In this document: in pieces, positions 1 through 8,326 of the stretch
How the letters are laid out: every line of letters begins with the position of its first letter
Numbering within the stretch: position 1 is the stretch's first letter
From: Candidatus Moduliflexus flocculans
GTDB lineage: Bacteria > Moduliflexota > Moduliflexia > Moduliflexales > Moduliflexaceae
Length of the DNA stretch: 64,000 bases
Assembly: GCA_000739515.1 (NCBI GenBank)
Contig: DF820459.1
Location: forward strand, 315,599 to 379,598
Reading direction: 5' to 3'
Translations under genes and position numbers: made by a program
Notes under the pieces: generated by a model
Seen by the model: the letters and a program-made list of their open reading frames with translations, nothing else
What the model was told of the DNA's origin: nothing
The model's database searches: none

Positions 1-11
1 CTCACGGATGA

Positions 12-42
12 CCCCACCCCTTGCCCCTCCCAGGAGGGGAAT
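12..42. repeat. half copy of the G/C-rich palindromic core
   Basis: This 31-base stretch matches the left arm of the core shared by the MITEs at 2557-2692, 10047-10201 and 42490-42625. No right arm follows, so it is a solo half site or a decayed copy. Confidence 0.7.
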
Positions 43-134
43 TGTCGGCAGCGCTGCGTAACATCAGTTATTCATATCTGACCACAGGAAAAGCCAGCAA
101 ATATTTTTCAATAAAAAAATTGCAAAAAAAATGC

Positions 135-165
135 TTGACTTCTCTTTTTCTTCAGAGGATAGGAT
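135..165 (+). promoter_or_regulatory. possible promoter of the selenocysteine tRNA
   Basis: TTGACT at 135-140 is a good -35 box. A weak -10 such as TAGGAT at 160-165 follows at a longer-than-ideal spacing, about 20 bases before the mature tRNA. The -10 assignment is uncertain. Confidence 0.35.
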
Positions 166-182
166 ACACATACACATTGCAT

Positions 183-280
183 GGGAGCGGATAGCGGCCT
201 GGTGGCGCTCCTGGACTTCAAATCCAGTGTGGGGCGTTAATACCGTCCTGGGTGGGTTCGATTCCCACACGTTCCCGCCA
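183..280 (+). tRNA. selC: tRNA-Sec (UCA anticodon)
   Basis: The 98-base gene folds as a selenocysteine tRNA. It has a long acceptor stem (GGGAGCG pairing with CGTTCCC, one G-U), an anticodon stem CTGGA/TCCAG around loop CTTCAAA with anticodon TCA at 218-220, a long variable arm (about 228-252), a T arm with GGTTCGATTCC, and an encoded CCA end. It reads UGA as selenocysteine with SelA, SelB and SelD, none of which lie in this window. Its presence implies that the organism makes selenoproteins, but I found no convincing in-frame-UGA selenoprotein here. Confidence 0.93.
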
Positions 281-297
281 TCCACACGTAAAACGCG

Positions 298-1653
298 ATG
301 ATTCTTTCGACCATTGAAAAAATAATGCGGCTGCTACAGCAGGCATTTTCTCGACTGGATGCGCGAGTTTCTCTCCATGCCATCGAAGAACTTGGCGTCA
401 TTGTTCATAAAACCATGACCGCACACGTTCGCAGTTATCACACCTTAGAACATGTCTTTCATCTTGCTGAACATCCTGAGCCGCATCATCAGTTGGCCGC
501 GCTATTTCACGATATTGTGTATTATCAAATTGACCGGGGATTCCCGCCGGAAGTGCGGCGAGTGGTCGCGCCTTTTCTGGTCGAACGCGACGGCGTCACC
601 ATTGCGGCAGGCATTGAGCCAAACGAACGACTGGCGCGCTTGACGCTTGAAGTGTTTGGTTACGCGCCGGGACAACAGCTTTCGCCATTTAGCGGCCTGA
701 ATGAATTTTCCAGCGCGCTGTTTATGAACTATGCGCTGCGCGAGGCGCTGGATGAACGCGATCTGCTTTGCCTGACCGCCTGCGTTGAGGCCACGATTCC
801 TTTTCGCGTGAAAAACGCGCAGAAGCAAAGCTGTTTCGATCTGCTTGAACAACGGCTTTGTCAAGCGAATCGGCAGCATCAATGCGGCTTAACGGCCGAT
901 GACATCGAGCAGATTCTCATGATCGCGGTCAATTTCGCCAATCATGATGTGGATAGCTTTGCCGAGCCCAACCCCGGAACATTTTTGGATAGCTCCTGGA
1001 AAGTGCTATTAGAAAGCAATACTCCTCTCCATACTGCCGGCGCCTATTCGATCCGCGAATATCGGAACGGATTACAAAATATGGGGAAATTTCTCTGCCA
1101 TCTTCATCCGGAAATCATTTTCCATCAATATCACGGTGAGCCGCCTGATGATGTTTTGTCCCGGCTGATCGGCCTGGCGCGGAGAAATCTGCTGATCGGC
1201 TGTGAATATGTGAATATTAAGCTGCTGGCGATTGCCATTTTTGAAGCATTGGCGGAGTTGACGGGCGGAGACGCGCCATTGTCGTTGTTTATGGGAGATT
1301 TGACACAACAAGAGCTGCCAATTAAGCGCTTAGAACAATTCTTACCGGATGACGACGAGATTTCGCCGGAAACGGATGATGCGGCAGCAGTGATCAATTT
1401 GCTGGAAGTCGGTCGGACAAGCGAATCAAGTTTCGATTTGAAAAATTCGCCGACATCGTTTTTTGTTTATACGCACATTTCCGAACCACGCCGCGCCGAA
1501 CTCATGCCGCTCGCGCAGGCGATGTTCGATGGGAAATTACCGCCTGAAGAATTTTTACGCGCCGTTGATCCGTTCGTCGTCTCGGCGATTGCCAAAGCGA
1601 GCGCCGAAATGGTCTTCTCCCGGCGCGAAGAACTGTTGCGATTTGTCCGGTAA
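298..1653 (+). CDS. HD-superfamily phosphohydrolase-like protein
   Basis: This 451-residue protein has an N-terminal segment like the predicted metal-dependent HD phosphohydrolases of the COG4339 type: YHTLEH at residues 47-52, then FHDIVYY at 70-76 (H71-D72 as the HD pair). The C-terminal half is not recognised. The match rests on these motifs only, so substrate and role are unknown. It begins 18 bases after selC with no clear ribosome binding site; an internal ATG at 325 is a possible alternative start. It is predicted cytoplasmic, with no signal peptide or membrane segment. Confidence 0.75.
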   Translation: MILSTIEKIMRLLQQAFSRLDARVSLHAIEELGVIVHKTMTAHVRSYHTLEHVFHLAEHPEPHHQLAALFHDIVYYQIDRGFPPEVRRVVAPFLVERDGVTIAAGIEPNERLARLTLEVFGYAPGQQLSPFSGLNEFSSALFMNYALREALDERDLLCLTACVEATIPFRVKNAQKQSCFDLLEQRLCQANRQHQCGLTADDIEQILMIAVNFANHDVDSFAEPNPGTFLDSSWKVLLESNTPLHTAGAYSIREYRNGLQNMGKFLCHLHPEIIFHQYHGEPPDDVLSRLIGLARRNLLIGCEYVNIKLLAIAIFEALAELTGGDAPLSLFMGDLTQQELPIKRLEQFLPDDDEISPETDDAAAVINLLEVGRTSESSFDLKNSPTSFFVYTHISEPRRAELMPLAQAMFDGKLPPEEFLRAVDPFVVSAIAKASAEMVFSRREELLRFVR

Positions 1654-1673
1654 ATATGATTGAAACCACGAAA

Positions 1674-1822
1674 TGCACAAAAGATACGAAAAAAATAGCA
1701 CACTGATGACCTGATTGGACTGATTGACACTGATATTTTGGATGATTTTGTGATCAAAGATGTTCAGGAGATTAGCCCAATCAGTGGGCTATTTTTTCGT
1801 GTCTTTCGTGTGTTTCGTGGTT
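1674..1822. repeat. nested palindromic intergenic element (CACGAAA outside, CTGATT inside)
   Basis: Outer arms run from AACCACGAAATGCAC at 1674 to a CGTGTGTTTCGTGGTT end at 1822. Inside lies an inverted pair built on ACTGATTGGACTGATT and CCCAATCAGTGGG. The same two modules occur in reversed nesting order at 55313-55522. Confidence 0.75.
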
Positions 1823-1836
1823 AATATAAGAATACC

Positions 1837-2097
1837 ATGTCCTTGCTTGATGAATTCGAAGAAGAAGTCGCAAAACGCAATATTTTAGAGCGCAAACGCG
1901 GCCAGATTAGAGCGTTGCGCAAACAGGCGAAAGAGGCATTCGACGCGCAATTCCTGTTAGGAGGCGGGGCCAGCCAGGAAATGCTCGCCAAACTGCAAGG
2001 CCGGATCGAGGCGTATGATGAATGCCTGCAAGTCTTAGCTGATGAAAAATCGGCGGAAAAAGAGCATTCGCCGAAAAAACGCGATCTGTTTTTATAA
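1837..2097 (+). CDS. small charged hypothetical protein
   Basis: An 86-residue protein, strongly charged and predicted mostly helical: acidic at the N terminus, with a Lys/Arg-rich first half and a basic tail ending KKRDLFL. A GGGAS stretch breaks two helical halves. I do not recognise the family. It starts 15 bases after the repeat at 1674-1822. Coding is supported by composition and the absence of any better frame. Confidence 0.55.
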   Translation: MSLLDEFEEEVAKRNILERKRGQIRALRKQAKEAFDAQFLLGGGASQEMLAKLQGRIEAYDECLQVLADEKSAEKEHSPKKRDLFL

Positions 2098-2153
2098 TGT
2101 ACGCTCTGATCCGTTATTCGCTTCTCTGAAGGTTTCAGAGTGCTGCTCAATAA

Positions 2154-2264
2154 AAAATACTGTTCCCATATTGGGAAATTTCCGTTGACAAAATTTATGA
2201 TATCCAGCAGAAGATGAATACACGTAACGACATTGATGAGCAACAGGATGCAGTCATAAAATAG
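2154..2264 (+). pseudogene. possible gene remnant without start codon
   Basis: Between an in-frame TAA at 2151 and a TAG at 2262 there is a 36-codon open stretch of protein-like composition (includes WEISVDKIYDIQQK) with no initiator at its head. It may be the tail of a lost gene upstream of higBA. No family is recognised. Confidence 0.2.
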
Positions 2265-2287
2265 ATGTGAGTATTGATTTTTAATAA

Positions 2288-2318
2288 GGCCTCACAGGTT
2301 TCTAAAACCTGTGAGGCC
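2288..2318. repeat. perfect hairpin upstream of higBA
   Basis: GGCCTCACAGGTTT and its exact complement flank a CTA loop. No T-run follows, so this is a repeat-type palindrome rather than an obvious terminator. Confidence 0.7.
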
Positions 2319-2363
2319 TGTGGCTGACCCAAATACGTCAAAGTAAAATGAATCATTTTCTGT

Positions 2364-2809
2364 ATGCGCGTGATTTCACGAGTTCCCTTAAAAAAGTTTA
2401 TAGCACGCCCCGATTGTCGCGATGCTGAAAAACCCATTGATACATGGTATCATGAAGTGAAACGGGCGCAATGGACGTCAGGAATAGATATTAAAGCCCA
2501 ATATGCCAGCGCGAGCATCCTGAAAAATCAGCGTGTTGTGTTTAATATTGGGGGGATTCAATTCCTAACATAATTTTTCAACCCACCCCTTGCCCCTCCC
2601 AGGAGGGGAATCGCGGATCGAGGCGACTCTGCCTGACATTCCCCTCCTGGGAGGGGCAAGGGGTGGGTGATCAAAAAATGTTAGGAAGTGAAATTGGGGG
2701 GAATAAATATCGAATTGTCGTCAAAGTCAATTATCCGGCACACGTCGTCTATATCCGATTTATTGGGACGCATGAGGAATATGATGTCATTAACGCGGAG
2801 GAGATATGA
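2364..2809 (+). pseudogene. higB: HigB mRNA-interferase toxin, disrupted by a MITE
   Basis: HigB is the ribosome-dependent mRNA-cleaving toxin of the higBA module. The first 64 codons (2364-2556) read MRVISR to VVFNIGG. The frame then enters an inserted element and stops at 2573. The rest of the protein resumes at 2693: after the second copy of ATTGGGGGGA it reads IGGNKYRIVV, YIRFIGTHEEYD and ends INAEEI with TGA at 2807-2809, overlapping the higA ATG. Deleting the element and one copy of the 10-bp duplication restores a standard 99-residue HigB with no other lesion. The toxin is therefore inactivated by a recent, precise insertion. Confidence 0.92.
2557..2692 (+). mobile_element. 136-bp MITE, copy 1, inserted in higB
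   Basis: The element is bounded by 15-bp inverted ends TTCAATTCCTAACAT and its near-complement (one mismatch) and flanked by a 10-bp direct repeat ATTGGGGGGA (2547-2556 and 2693-2702). The interior is a long G/C-rich palindrome around a 27-base unpaired centre. There is no coding capacity. By my reading the copy at 42490-42625 is its exact reverse complement over all 136 bases, which points to recent movement by a transposase encoded elsewhere. A 10-bp duplication would suit IS4-type enzymes, which is inference. Confidence 0.93.
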
Positions 2810-3213
2810 TCAGACCAAGACTCATTAAAACAGAAGACGAATATCAGGCCGTCCTTGCGCGCATTGAACAACTTATGGATGCTGAACCGGACACTCCAGA
2901 ATGTGATGAGTTGGAGTTATTAAGCACGTTGGTTGAAGTGTATGAAGACGAACACTATCCCATCAATTTTCCCGATCCTATCAGTGCGATTCAATTTCGC
3001 ATGGAACAATTAGGGTTTACGCCCCAGAATTTGATGCCGTTTATCGGAAGCCGAAGCCGTGTGTCGGAAATTCTCAATCACAAGCGTCCCCTCACGTTGC
3101 GTATGATCAGGTTATTACATCAGGGATTGGGGATTCCGGCAGAAATTTTATTGCAAGATGCTCAGGTGTCAAGAGTAGCCACACTGAAAAGCGAACAATC
3201 CGCTTGCAGATGA
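2806..3213 (+). CDS. higA: HigA antitoxin (XRE-type HTH)
   Basis: This 135-residue protein has an acidic N-terminal half (EDEYQAVLARIEQLM) followed by a helix-turn-helix near residues 65-120 (MEQLGFTPQNLMPFIG, VSEILNHKRPLT), as in HigA antitoxins. Antitoxins of this family bind HigB and repress their own operon. Its ATG overlaps the higB stop (ATGA), the usual translational coupling. Because higB is broken by a MITE, this is at present a solo antitoxin whose expression may depend on readthrough of the insertion. Confidence 0.9.
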   Translation: MIRPRLIKTEDEYQAVLARIEQLMDAEPDTPECDELELLSTLVEVYEDEHYPINFPDPISAIQFRMEQLGFTPQNLMPFIGSRSRVSEILNHKRPLTLRMIRLLHQGLGIPAEILLQDAQVSRVATLKSEQSACR

Positions 3214-3517
3214 CGCAAAAGGCAGGCGTAAAAATCAGTTGCACACTAAAAGAGCATAAAAGACGAAATTTTTCGAATAAATTTCAAATCAAACAGAAAT
3301 TTTATAAGATCACGTGTAATTTTCTGGACATTTTCCCTCATGTTTTATCTCTGTCTCATGCTCTTCATCCCGTTTCGAGAGATTTCCTTCAAAGAAATTA
3401 TCTTCAGGGATGATCATCGTTGTTCATCAACCTTTCACGTCAATCGGTCTGCATAAGCGGCATTGTCAGGTTCATTTGAGCCGTTTGACAGCTTGTCTAT
3501 GCAACCGGTTTCAATAT
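3214..3517 (+). other. intergenic stretch, nothing recognised
   Basis: About 300 bases between higA and the MATE gene. An open frame continues upstream of the chosen MATE start to ATG 3410, but its extra 36 residues are not membrane-like and look like upstream noise. I see no clear hairpin or promoter. Confidence 0.4.
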
Positions 3518-4969
3518 ATGTCTTCACTCTCTCAAAAATTTCAGCAGCGCTGGCAGGGCGATGGCGGTTATCGCGACGTGTTGGTGCTGGCCTTTCCATT
3601 GATTTTAAGCACGAGCGCCTGGACAGTCCAGCAATTTGTGGATCGCATGTTTTTGACCTGGTATTCGCCGGAAGCTATCGCTGCCGCGATGCCTGCCGGA
3701 ATTCTCAATTTTACGGTCATGAGCTTCTTTATCGGCACGGCGGGATATGTCAGCACGTTTATCGCCCAATATTACGGCGCAAAACGGTATGAGCAGGTCG
3801 GCGCGGCGTTATGGCAGGGAGTCTATTTGTCTGTGATCGGCGGTTTGGGATTTTTGGCGCTGATTCCTTTCGCCGAGCCGATTTTTCGTTTTATTGGACA
3901 TGATCCAGCGGTTCAACAATGCGAGGTCATTTATTTCAAAGTGTTGTGTTATGGCGCAGTTCCCGGCATTACAAACGCCGCACTGTCGAGTTTCTTTTCT
4001 GGTTTAGGCCAGACCTGGCCGATGTTCTGGGTGAATGCCTTAGCGACGTTGGTCAATATCGTCTTCGATTATACCATGATTTTCGGCAAATGGGGCTTTG
4101 CGGAAAAAGGGATCGAAGGCGCGGCAGTCGCAACGAATTTATCGCAATATGTCGCGATGGCCATATATGCGATCTTACTGTTCCGGCGCAAATATAATGC
4201 GCAGTATCACACGCTGAAAGCCTGGCGGTTTCAGAAAGAATTGTTTGTGCGCCTGCTCCGTTTCGGCGTGCCGAGCGGCGTGCAATTTTTTATTGATGTG
4301 ATGGGCATTACCGCGTTTATCATGATTCTCGGACGATTGGGCACAAACAGCCTCGCGGCGTCGAATATTGCGTTCAATATCAATACGTTGGCGTTCATGC
4401 CGATGATCGGTTTTGCGATTGCGGTATCGGTAATTGTCGGGCAGCATCTCGGCAATGATCGTCCGGATTTGGCCGAACGCGGCGTCTATTCCGGCTTTCA
4501 GATTACGGGCGTGTATATGTCCACGATTGCCGCGTTCTACGTGCTGTTTCCGCAGGTCATTCTCTGGCCCTATGCTGCGCAGCAGACCGATGCCGTGAAC
4601 TTTGCGGAGATTCGGCAGATCGTCGTCGTGCTGCTGCGTTTTATCGCGATCTATTCGGTGTTCGACACGTTGAACCTGATTTTTATTTCTGCCGTGAAGG
4701 GCGCAGGCGACACGCGTTATGCGATGATCATTATGGTGATTTTGTCCCTCTTTGGCCTGACGCTGCCAAGTTATCTCGCGTTAGTGGTCTTCGGCGCAGG
4801 ATTATATACGGGCTGGACGATTTTGACGATCTATATCAGCGCAATGGGATTTACTTTTTATGCTCGTTTCCGGGGCGGAAAATGGAAAACCATGCGCGTG
4901 ATCGAAGAAGTGCCGCCGTTCGCGCCGTCGCGACATGCCGAATCACCCGTCGCGGATTACGAGTTATAA
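3518..4969 (+). CDS. MATE-family multidrug/organic cation exporter
   Basis: A 483-residue integral membrane protein of the MATE family, which exports drugs or metabolites in exchange for Na+ or H+. About 12 hydrophobic segments are visible. The conserved N-terminal MATE region reads LAFPLILSTSAWTVQQFVDRMFL, and the matching second-half segment LRFGVPSGVQFFIDVMG begins the C-terminal bundle, as in NorM. I start it at ATG 3518 because the segment upstream to 3410 is not membrane-like; no strong Shine-Dalgarno is visible at either start. Substrate unknown. Confidence 0.88.
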   Translation: MSSLSQKFQQRWQGDGGYRDVLVLAFPLILSTSAWTVQQFVDRMFLTWYSPEAIAAAMPAGILNFTVMSFFIGTAGYVSTFIAQYYGAKRYEQVGAALWQGVYLSVIGGLGFLALIPFAEPIFRFIGHDPAVQQCEVIYFKVLCYGAVPGITNAALSSFFSGLGQTWPMFWVNALATLVNIVFDYTMIFGKWGFAEKGIEGAAVATNLSQYVAMAIYAILLFRRKYNAQYHTLKAWRFQKELFVRLLRFGVPSGVQFFIDVMGITAFIMILGRLGTNSLAASNIAFNINTLAFMPMIGFAIAVSVIVGQHLGNDRPDLAERGVYSGFQITGVYMSTIAAFYVLFPQVILWPYAAQQTDAVNFAEIRQIVVVLLRFIAIYSVFDTLNLIFISAVKGAGDTRYAMIIMVILSLFGLTLPSYLALVVFGAGLYTGWTILTIYISAMGFTFYARFRGGKWKTMRVIEEVPPFAPSRHAESPVADYEL

Positions 4970-5029
4970 AAAACAACTCCCCTGTCAGCATTCGACACGC
5001 TGGCAGGGCGATCATCATTCTTCTGTCAC

Positions 5030-5488
5030 TCACGCCAACTCATCCGAGGACGCGATCTCTTTAAATTCTTTTTCAAGGTTTTTCCGGTCAAGATATCCTT
5101 GCAGAATGATGACTGCCGCAATTTTATCCACGAGCGGCGCGCGATGCTTTCGGTTGATATGGCCGCGTTTCAAGATTTTGATGGCCTGGACTGTCGTCAG
5201 GCGCTCATCCCATGTGCGCACCGGCACAGGGAGATGCTTGGAGAGGAAATCGCAGAATGTCAGGACTTTTTCAGTCTGAGCGCTTCGTGTCCCGTCCATT
5301 TTTAAGGGAAGTCCAATCACCACCTCTTCAACATCATGTTCAACAATCAGTCGTTGGAGATACCGCAAATCATGCCACAATGACCGCCGTTTGAACGTCG
5401 TCATCCCTTGCGCCGTGTAGCCAAGCGCATCGCTTAACGCCACGCCGATTTTACTGTCGCCAACATCCAGCCCAAGCAATTTTCGCAT
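5030..5488 (-). CDS. ruvX: RuvX/YqgF, pre-16S rRNA nuclease
   Basis: A 152-residue RNase H-fold protein of the YqgF/RuvX family, which matures the 5' end of 16S rRNA and has been proposed as a Holliday-junction resolvase. The catalytic signature is present: LGLDVGDSKIGVALSD (D8), VVIGLPLKMDG at about 57-66 and RTWDERLTT at 91-99. Length is normal. It stands alone, convergent with the MATE gene, with an A/T-rich 239-base gap upstream shared with the divergent ArsR-type regulator. Confidence 0.92.
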   Translation of the reverse strand: MRKLLGLDVGDSKIGVALSDALGYTAQGMTTFKRRSLWHDLRYLQRLIVEHDVEEVVIGLPLKMDGTRSAQTEKVLTFCDFLSKHLPVPVRTWDERLTTVQAIKILKRGHINRKHRAPLVDKIAAVIILQGYLDRKNLEKEFKEIASSDELA

Positions 5489-5727
5489 AAATTCACCGCC
5501 TTTTCATATAAAGTAGTGCGCCTTTTTGAAAATGCAATTCCTTTGACGCGGTTTTTTTATTAAAATGAATATCATAAAAGTTGATATTATTCTAAAAAAA
5601 TGAAATACATCATATTTTTTACTTGACAAGAATGTTTATATCTAAATAAAGGATTGGTATTGCTAAAAAATTAATTATTATCTATTTACGGGATATATAT
5701 CATATTTTTTGATGTTGAGGAATTTTT

Positions 5728-6660
5728 ATGGAAAATCGAATATTAATTGTATATGCGGAAGATTCTCCTGATGTTTTGGAGGCGATGGCTTCCAGAACGC
5801 GCCTGCAAATTCTCAAGCTGCTCAGCGACCAGAAATTGAGCGTGAATGAAATTACTGAATCCCTGCAACTACCTCAATCTACAGTTTCAACCAATATCTC
5901 TGTTCTGGAAAAAGCCCGCTTGATTCGCGTTGAAGTCGCTGCCGGGAAGAAGGGATCGCAAAAACTGTGTTCTGCCATTTATGAAGAAGTTGTGGTCTAT
6001 CTTCCTGGCATGAAAAATAAGCCTGAACAAAAAGTGTTGGAAGTCTCCATGCCGGTCGGCCTTTATACCGATTTTCACGTCAGCCCGCCATGCGGCCTCT
6101 GCTCTGCGAAAGAGATTATCGGATTTTTGGATGTTCCCGAAACCTTCCTTAACCCGAAACGTGCGGTAGCCAGCCTGGTCTGGTTCGAACGCGGATATAT
6201 CGAGTATAAATTCCCGAACAATCTTCCGCCGAATGAACCGTTAGAAGCGTTGGAATTGTCGGTGGAACTCTGTTCTGAAGCCCCTGTTACCACGCTGGAA
6301 ACGACGAAAAACTGGCCGTCTGACATTACCGTATGGGTGAATGAAAAAGAGATCGGCACCTGGACGTCGCCAGGCGATTTCGGCGACGCGCGCGGCAAGT
6401 TTACGCCGATGTGGTGGAAGATGTCCGCATCGCAGTATGGCTTATTGAAGCATTGGAAAGTCACGGACGAGGGGACGTATATTGATGGAAACAGGCTGTC
6501 GGATGTGACGCTTTCGCAGTTAAATCTGCGCGAACATACCTCAGTGAAGGTTTGGATCGGCGTGAAAGAAGACGCGCTAAACGTCGGGGGAATCAATATT
6601 TTCGGCAAAGATTTCGGCAATTACGATCAGGATATTGTCCTGAAAATGTATCTTTCGTAG
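5728..6660 (+). CDS. ArsR-type transcriptional regulator with large C-terminal domain
   Basis: A 310-residue protein. Residues about 14-75 form an ArsR winged helix-turn-helix (AMASRTRLQILKLLS, LQLPQSTVSTNISVLEKA). The remaining ~230 residues form an unrecognised beta-rich domain with Cys-rich PCGLCSAKE near 118-126 and repeated Trp. No metal-binding motif of classical ArsR is evident. It precedes a sugar ABC transporter and a GH2 glycosidase on the same strand, so I infer local control of that locus in response to a sugar. The 239-base upstream gap is very A/T-rich and contains TTGACA at 5623, but I cannot place a convincing -10. Confidence 0.82.
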   Translation: MENRILIVYAEDSPDVLEAMASRTRLQILKLLSDQKLSVNEITESLQLPQSTVSTNISVLEKARLIRVEVAAGKKGSQKLCSAIYEEVVVYLPGMKNKPEQKVLEVSMPVGLYTDFHVSPPCGLCSAKEIIGFLDVPETFLNPKRAVASLVWFERGYIEYKFPNNLPPNEPLEALELSVELCSEAPVTTLETTKNWPSDITVWVNEKEIGTWTSPGDFGDARGKFTPMWWKMSASQYGLLKHWKVTDEGTYIDGNRLSDVTLSQLNLREHTSVKVWIGVKEDALNVGGINIFGKDFGNYDQDIVLKMYLS

Positions 6661-6680
6661 CACACAAAAACGTGAATCAT

Positions 6681-6833
6681 TAGGAGTGCCAAAGCTTGCT
6701 TTGGCGAGCCAACATGTTGCCAGAAGGCCGAAGCAAGTTTTGGCACTCCAATACAGCATTATTCATACGTCTTGAAACTCACGCAGGAGTGCGACATCTT
6801 GATGTCGCTGGCAAATCAAGATTTGCCACTCCT
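6681..6833. repeat. two AGGAGTG...CACTCCT palindromic repeats
   Basis: The 363-base gap between the regulator and the solute-binding gene holds two members (6681-6751 and 6785-6833) of a repeat family with AGGAGTGC ends and an inner palindrome. Other members are near 29201, 47135, 52951 and 59349. A good ribosome binding site but no clear promoter follows before 7024. Confidence 0.75.
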
Positions 6834-7023
6834 CCTGGCGGTTCAATGCTATGGATAAGGCTATAACGCAGTAATAGAGCGGCACGCTTGCTCGTCATGG
6901 GGGAAGGCGCTCATGCTCTGAGGAGGTGATGGGGCGCAGATCACGTCAGACATGTCAGTGCAGGGGTAGGTAAGTCAGACAATAACAAAAACCATGTTCA
7001 TCTCAAACAGAGGAGAAAAGGGT

Positions 7024-8256
7024 ATGAAAAAACGTGTTGTCAGTATAGTGGCGATGTGCGCCATGATGTTGTCATTGGCAGTTGCGGGGGCGCAGGCTGA
7101 ACCGGTAAAACTTACGATGTGGACGTTATTCAGCGGCGGCGAAGGCTCGATCATGACCGATTTGATTTCGAAATTTAATGCCGAGCACCCTGATATCGTC
7201 ATTGAAGAGCAGTTGATTGAATGGGCGCAGTATTATAATAAGTTGTTGGCAGGCTTGATTTCTGGCGAGTCCCCGGATATCGGGATTATGCACTTAGCCG
7301 TGCTGCCAGATTATGCTTCCAGAGACGTGTTGAGCCCAATTGGTGCTCTGTTAGAAGCCGGATTTGCCGATAAGTTCCTGCCGAATATTATTGCGCAAGC
7401 TCAGTATGATGGCAAACTTTATGCGATTCCGATTGATACACACCCGATGGTGATGTATTACAATAAAAAAGTCTTGAAAGACGCTGGCATCCCGGAAGAC
7501 AAATATATCCCGAAAACCTGGGATGAATTGATGGCGAACGCCCGCACCGTGAAAGAAAAAACCGGCAAATGGGGCTTAACACTCGAAACTGGCGCCATGT
7601 TAGGTGAACGCTGGTGGATCGCGCTGTATCATCAACTCGGCGCAACCTTCCTCGATCCGGCGACTGGCAAATTGACGCTGGACACGGAAAAAGCGGCGAA
7701 AGCATACGAAATGATCGCGACGTATTACAAAGACGGGCTGGCGATTAATTCTGGCGATTACAATGAATGCGAAGCGTTGTTCATTAATGGCGATAACGCC
7801 TATCATTTCAACGGCGTCTGGGCAATGTCCGTCTATCCGACGACCGAAGGGCTGGATTTCGGCGTGGCGTCATTGCCGGCCATTGATGGCAGCAAGCCGT
7901 TTACCTGGGGCGACAGCCATTCGTTGATTTTTCCGAAAAAAGGGGACGATGCCAAATTGAAAGCCGCGTTGACGTTTGGGCAGTGGTTCTCCGCTCACAC
8001 GATGGAATGGGCGAAAGCCGGCCATCTGCCAGTCAATGGCGACGTGTTGAAATCTGAAGCCTTCTTGAGCCTGCCGATGCGGAAAGATTATATCGGCGTG
8101 GGCGAAAATGCCGTGTTAGCGCCGTCAGTCAAAGGCTGGACGCAACTTCGCACAGAAATGTGGGAAATTGGACAGCGCGTCGTGGCTGGCGAGCTTGAAC
8201 CGAAAGCGGCTGCCGATGAATTGAAAGCCAAAATTGAGGAAGTTTCCGCGCAGTAA
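7024..8256 (+). CDS. ABC sugar transporter, solute-binding protein
   Basis: A 410-residue periplasmic sugar-binding protein (family 1, UgpB/MalE-like). The start at 7024 follows an AGAGGAGAAAAGGG ribosome site and gives a clean signal peptide (MKKRVV, hydrophobic core, AGAQA|EP). The mature part opens with VKLTMWTLFSGGEGS and carries family motifs such as FNAEHPDIVIEEQ, SPDIGIMHLAVLPDYA and VMYYNKKVLKDAGI. It delivers sugar to the permeases that follow. A hairpin sits between it and the permease genes. Confidence 0.93.
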   Translation: MKKRVVSIVAMCAMMLSLAVAGAQAEPVKLTMWTLFSGGEGSIMTDLISKFNAEHPDIVIEEQLIEWAQYYNKLLAGLISGESPDIGIMHLAVLPDYASRDVLSPIGALLEAGFADKFLPNIIAQAQYDGKLYAIPIDTHPMVMYYNKKVLKDAGIPEDKYIPKTWDELMANARTVKEKTGKWGLTLETGAMLGERWWIALYHQLGATFLDPATGKLTLDTEKAAKAYEMIATYYKDGLAINSGDYNECEALFINGDNAYHFNGVWAMSVYPTTEGLDFGVASLPAIDGSKPFTWGDSHSLIFPKKGDDAKLKAALTFGQWFSAHTMEWAKAGHLPVNGDVLKSEAFLSLPMRKDYIGVGENAVLAPSVKGWTQLRTEMWEIGQRVVAGELEPKAAADELKAKIEEVSAQ

Positions 8257-8267
8257 TTCCGAATCTC

Positions 8268-8297
8268 AGGACGCGGGCGCTCGCCTGCGTCCTTCTT
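8268..8297 (+). terminator. hairpin between binding protein and permeases
   Basis: A G/C-rich inverted repeat (GGACGC...GCGTCC) followed by a weak TTCTTT tract lies directly after the binding-protein stop. It probably acts as a partial terminator or 3' stabiliser, giving more binding protein than permease. Confidence 0.6.
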
Positions 8298-8326
8298 TAC
8301 AACCTTGACCTTGCAGGGCAGAAGCT

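Noticed and set aside
1821-2243. 140-codon minus-strand frame
   Set aside because: It overlaps the better 1837 gene and a repeat arm, and has no motif.
3204-3413. 69-codon frame after higA
   Set aside because: No ribosome site, no motif and basic random composition.
5584-5727. promoter with TTGACA at 5623 for the ArsR-type gene
   Set aside because: No acceptable -10 at 16-18 bases; the region is too A/T-rich to decide.
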